64,000 nt of DNA from Gnetum montanum. Its lineage: Eukaryota; Streptophyta; Gnetopsida; Gnetales; Gnetaceae. Each line of letters starts with the position of its first letter. Positions within the stretch are counted from its first letter, which is position 1. Where the stretch lies: assembly GCA_015680685.1 (NCBI GenBank), contig MNCI01018957.1:311924-375923 (forward strand), in the 5' to 3' direction. Under the pieces are notes generated by a model. It had not been told where the DNA came from. It saw only the letters and a program-made list of their open reading frames with translations, and did not search any database. The position numbers were made by a program, and so were the translations under genes. Below, piece after piece: positions 60,561 through 64,000 of this stretch.

Positions 60561-62527
60561 GGGATAAGGTAACCTTCAGGGTGCTTGCTGTTTGTTAAGT
60601 CACGGGTTAAGTGCATAAACCCTAAACTCTTGTAGATGTGAGATTATTGGGAAACATCCCTTAGGATGGTCATATTGGCATATCTCACATCCACCATCAT
60701 TGTCCATTTCAGAATCCACAACCTCTTTGGTGATAGCCATTTTTCCCTTACCTTTGTTACATGCATGGTCCAAATCCCTCTTTTTCTTTCTATCATGGTC
60801 ACTACTTCGCTCCTTAGACTCCTCTACAATTTTTAGAATGGTTTCAAATATACTATCTAAGGAGTCCCACATTCGATCTACCTTAGCTGACACTTCTATT
60901 GTTAATTTTTGAAGAGGTAAGGTTTTCCTATTCACCATCTCTTCGAGTGGTGACTCATGCTCCTCCTCATAGAATCTTACTCCCCTTTTTCGGAGGGAAG
61001 GATCATGGTTGTATTCTTCTGCACTTTCTCTCTTGCATAGCTCTCCTTATTCCTTAGCTACTTACTCTAAAAATATATGGATCTGATGGGACCTAAGCTC
61101 TAATAATCTCCCTTGGGCATATGTTCCAAGGGTTCTTCTAGTTTCATGCCTAAGTCCATCTACAAGATGGGGTAGTTGATCCTTTTGTGAGTAACCATGG
61201 CCCGGGCAATGATGTAACAGTGTATAGTATCGGCCCATGGCAGCATCCAAGGGTTCATGAGTTCCCTACTTCCATCCTTGGATTTTCTTTTGTAGTTTGG
61301 ACACTTAGAAGTATGTTTGATACTTATTGTTAAACAGTTCTAGCATCATACTCCACCTTCGAATGGATTTCAGTTCTAAGAACCAGTTCAACTTTCCGCT
61401 TCTTTTACTAGTGTCCTTGGGAAAAACTTTAATTTTTTCCACTTGTTCTCAATATTCTACAAGGAACATGCATCATGAAATGCCTGTAAGTGGTTCTAGG
61501 GATCAGTGTTGTATCCCCCCTTGAATCATGGGATATTATTCATGTCTAATCTCTTGATCCTACTATCTTTCTGGTGCCTTGTAGGAATTCTAATAGCCTT
61601 CGTGATGTCTAACATGCTTCAGGTTGCAAGTAGGGGTTCTTCGTGGTCATTTCTCTCATAGCATCTATGATGTCTACGCGGTTCCCTACTTTCCTTTCTT
61701 CCATGTTGTGATTCCTTAGAATTCCCTTGTCCTTGCTCTCGACTCTCTCGTCGAGGTTTCTCATTTTGTTTACCCTTATCCTCACGGTTATGTTCCTTAT
61801 GACTACGTCCTGATGTTGAAGGAGAGAGTGAATGTGATGATGAAGGTGAAGAAGAAGGAGAACCATCATGATGACGATGTTTCCTACCTTCTCTTCTATG
61901 ATCTTGGCCCTAATCATGATGATGATCAAAATGCCTGCCCTCATCATGTGTTTGTGTTCCCTCATTGAACACTTGGTGTTCATGGGGATCAGAACTAGGG
62001 TCATGTATCATGGAGGGAAGGTTTTGAGACACCACCTTCTCACCATTGCTAGGAGGGGGAACATTATTTTGTGGAGAATCCATTGAAATAGGTTCACCAC
62101 CCTCAATTTCTCTTAAGACGGGTGGAGCATTATGGGGTCTTTTGCTCTTCAATGACGTATAATAACTCTCCTGTTGTAAGTCCCTTTGACGTTGCACTTC
62201 TGTGGGATGGTAGTCCCTTACGTGGTAATCACATGCAATGTACTCTACGTATAATTGTGACATGCCAATTCGTGCAAGGGCACGAAGGAGCATGTTGGGG
62301 GCTACTCTGTTTGGAGGCAACACTATGTTACCCTCCAAGTCTTTCCAACGCAGTTGTTCATCTTGATGGAAGATAAAGGTAAAGTTGGGTATCTACTCAT
62401 CGTGATGAATATATACCACACTGAATTGTTGAGGAACTGACAGTTTTTGGTTATGTATGTTGTGCTGCTGACTATCTCTTGTGTTGTTCCTAGGTGATGA
62501 AGTGCTTTTGTGTGAAGAAGAAAACAT
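60561..62527 (-). pseudogene. gag: gag of E6, mostly readable
   Basis: ATG at 62527 (Met-Phe-Ser-Ser-Ser-His). The N-terminal F-T-F-I-F-H-Q-D-E-Q block is near 62375-62345, and the frame 62338-61910 is open for 142 codons. It leads into a His/Arg-rich segment with a serine tract (about 61925-61700, in part shifted). The capsid-like domain is at about 61570-61200 and a Lys/Glu-rich coiled-coil-like region at 60938-60720. An intact zinc knuckle C-E-I-C-Q-Y-D-H-P-K-G-C lies near 60700-60655. Five or so lesions prevent a full product. Confidence 0.75.
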
Positions 62528-62652
62528 TTTAGTCTTGTTTGGTGTGCTATTTACCATTATCTTATTTTTCTTTTGATCAGCCCTAAGGGTTCGTTCTAGC
62601 TCCCAACGATGTGAATGATTTCCTATGTTCTACGTAGCGCACAAACAACTAA

Positions 62653-62672
62653 GTCCCCAACAACGACGCCAA
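62653..62672 (-). other. Primer-binding site of E6
   Basis: The minus-strand reading TTGGCGTCGTTGTTGGGGAC abuts the LTR and matches the tRNA-Asp complement apart from C-to-T changes. Confidence 0.8.
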
Positions 62673-63491
62673 TGATGAGTGGTGAGGCACCCCTACACTC
62701 AACCATACGAATACGAGCATCTCACGCGCAATTTGGTTGAACTCCAAGGACTAAGTGCTTATGCACCCTAATGGAACACTTAAGGTTAATCAATTGTTGT
62801 CTTCCCAAACTTACTTGTATTGTCATGGTTGTATGGTTAAGGTATATAATTTTTATGTCTTTTATCTTTTTAACGCCTTATGCTAAGAGGGAAGGGTGAA
62901 GAGACTAAGTGACTAAATTTCATTAACTACTTACTAACTAAGTTCTATTCGTCCTAGCACTAGTATCCATTCCCACTTTCCGTACACATCTTGAACCAAT
63001 GCAATGCTGCTGGGATTACTAAACGCTATTTGTTACTGGGTTACTAAGCATTACACACGTGCTCTAAGCAGTCGTACTGAATGCACTTAACTAGGAGAGT
63101 CAAGGGTTGAGAGAGATTAATTATCTAAGAAAGCATTTAAACATTTAACAATAATTTAAATCCTATTTAGCTTAGTCCACATGTTGCAAGGTTTATCAGA
63201 AAGTTCATCTTTATTACCATACACAAATGTGTGCTCAGGTACTATTTGCTCGAATAAAGATCCATTCACTTTGAGACTCCTACTGCGAGCACATGGAAAT
63301 TATTCTAACTCTGGAATGGTAAAACTACTATATTTTGGCTAAGGGTCTAGATCTAGATGATCTTACAAGGGAAAGCTACCTCTTATTTATAGACAAGGTG
63401 ACGGGTTGCGATATCACGTACGCAATATCATAGGGGCCGACACAATATCGCGTACGCAATATCACGGTCGATGCGATATCACAGCTCATCA
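62673..63491 (-). repeat. E6 5' LTR (819 bp)
   Basis: It starts TGATGAGTGGTG and ends AGCTCATCA. The minus TATA box is tatttata at 63384-63391. The U3 (63400-63491) carries six gatatc/aatatc words, including two copies of gcgtacgcaatatc or its variant, making it longer than in the 3' LTR. Confidence 0.85.
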
Positions 63492-63630
63492 CATGGTTTA
63501 TTCAGATCATGCTTGGTATAACATTCTTCCTCAGGTATGATTGTATAGCTTTATTCCTTCATGCTGATTTCATGTTCTATGTTCTTCTTATTACATGCAC
63601 CTTTTTCTTCCTTTTTCCTTGGGTATGGGT

Positions 63631-64000
63631 TTAGTCTTTGTTCATTTGCCTTCCATCTATGTTTAGTGTTCCTGAAGCTTTGATAATGACATCTTTAGAT
63701 ACCATTTTAGTACATTCTATTAACTTGAAAAATTTATCCAATCCAAGCCCCCCTTTGAAATGCCTAATGTCTCTACCAGTAATCTCTGGCTGGATTGTGC
63801 CTTGATCGTGATATTTAAAATTAGTTGTAATCAATCTATGCATTAAAATGTAATGTGATAGGTAGGAGCCTAGAACTAAAAATTCATGTTTCTGATCGCA
63901 TACATTTAAGATACCTGTGACTCTACGAAAGGTGGGTACAGTTTCATAGGTGGAAGCATGGAAGAATGAATATGTGTATATATATGCATTGTCTACATTT
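63631..64000 (-). CDS. Open reading frame running off the right edge; product not recognised
   Basis: On the minus strand the frame is open from the window edge down to a TAA at 63633-63631, about 122 codons without a stop in AT-rich DNA. An in-frame ATG lies at 63843, but the frame is open upstream of it, so the start may be beyond the window or an intron boundary may lie there. The sequence has a normal mixed composition (for example I-T-G-R-D-I-R-H-F-K-G-G-L-G-L-D-K-F-F) without signal peptide, membrane segment or motif that I can name. It ends about 135 bp from E6. It may be the last exon of a host gene or a chance frame. Confidence 0.35.
   Translation of the reverse strand, partial: NVDNAYIYTYSFFHASTYETVPTFRRVTGILNVCDQKHEFLVLGSYLSHYILMHRLITTNFKYHDQGTIQPEITGRDIRHFKGGLGLDKFFKLIECTKMVSKDVIIKASGTLNIDGRQMNKD

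Larger units (their letters stand above)
56484..63491 (-). mobile_element. E6: non-autonomous Athila-like element (gag-protease only), 7.01 kb
   Basis: The two LTRs (56484-57281, 62673-63491), PBS, gag, protease, 3' region and polypurine tract are in minus order, with a perfect duplication CATGG. RT, RNase H and integrase are missing, with the same join as E4 (near 59220). Its internal length (5.39 kb) is almost the same as that of E4 (5.42 kb). Confidence 0.9.

Noticed and set aside
1-64000. CRISPR arrays, bacterial operons, tRNA or rRNA genes
   Set aside because: None seen; the tRNA-like words belong to SINE-like copies and lack a full cloverleaf.

Overview
This window is a piece of a plant nuclear genome, probably from a flowering plant with an AT-rich, repeat-dense genome; the species cannot be identified from the sequence. 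It is built almost entirely from decayed Ty3/gypsy LTR retrotransposons of an Athila-like lineage inserted into one another. The lineage call rests on three things: primer-binding sites complementary to the 3' end of tRNA-Asp, reverse transcriptase with FMDDF followed by a typical Ty3 RNase H and integrase, and LTRs bounded by TGATGA...CATCA with 5-bp target duplications. Every gag or pol copy carries frameshifts and stops; none looks able to make a full polyprotein.

Layout. 1-1421: left-edge element E1 (minus; gag start, PBS, 5' LTR), inserted into the protease region of E2. 1422-5091 plus about 17594-17745: E2 (minus; protease, gag, PBS, 5' LTR), whose LTR is split by E3. 5092-17593: E3 (plus; two LTRs, gag, pol without protease, and a 3' ORF of about 950 codons with its own promoter-like block and 5'UTR intron). 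17750-19310: a Ty1/copia fragment (gag, pre-integrase, integrase) broken by an assembly gap. 22835-30829: solo LTR S1, split by E4 (23296-30338, minus, 7.04 kb, two LTRs, TSD CTAAT). 30830-32160: LINE remnant. 32165-41231: E5 (plus; gag-PR-RT-RH-IN and 3' LTR, 5' LTR missing). 41232-55800: SINE copies, solo LTR S2 (44320-45198, TSD CTTAA), a gag-like remnant, a 372-bp tandem duplication, a second large gap and much unassigned sequence. 55829-56483: a decayed promoter-plus-gene candidate, cut by E6 (56484-63491, minus, 7.01 kb, two LTRs, TSD CATGG). 63631-64000: an open reading frame running off the right edge on the minus strand.

How the parts relate. E4 and E6 keep gag and protease but join the end of the protease region directly to sequence lying after integrase in E5, at the same place to within a few bases. 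They sit in unrelated flanks with different target duplications, so they look like two copies of one non-autonomous gag-protease lineage that moved with reverse transcriptase and integrase supplied in trans by an E5-like partner. E3 belongs to a sister family. Its 3' ORF is preceded by a block that repeats the U3 motif and TATA spacing of its own LTR, which suggests that a piece of LTR promoter was co-opted to drive a separate transcript. E4 and E5 keep only the AG|ATGGCA start of that ORF, and E6 a mutated version of it. No RNA genes, CRISPR arrays or intact host genes were recognised.
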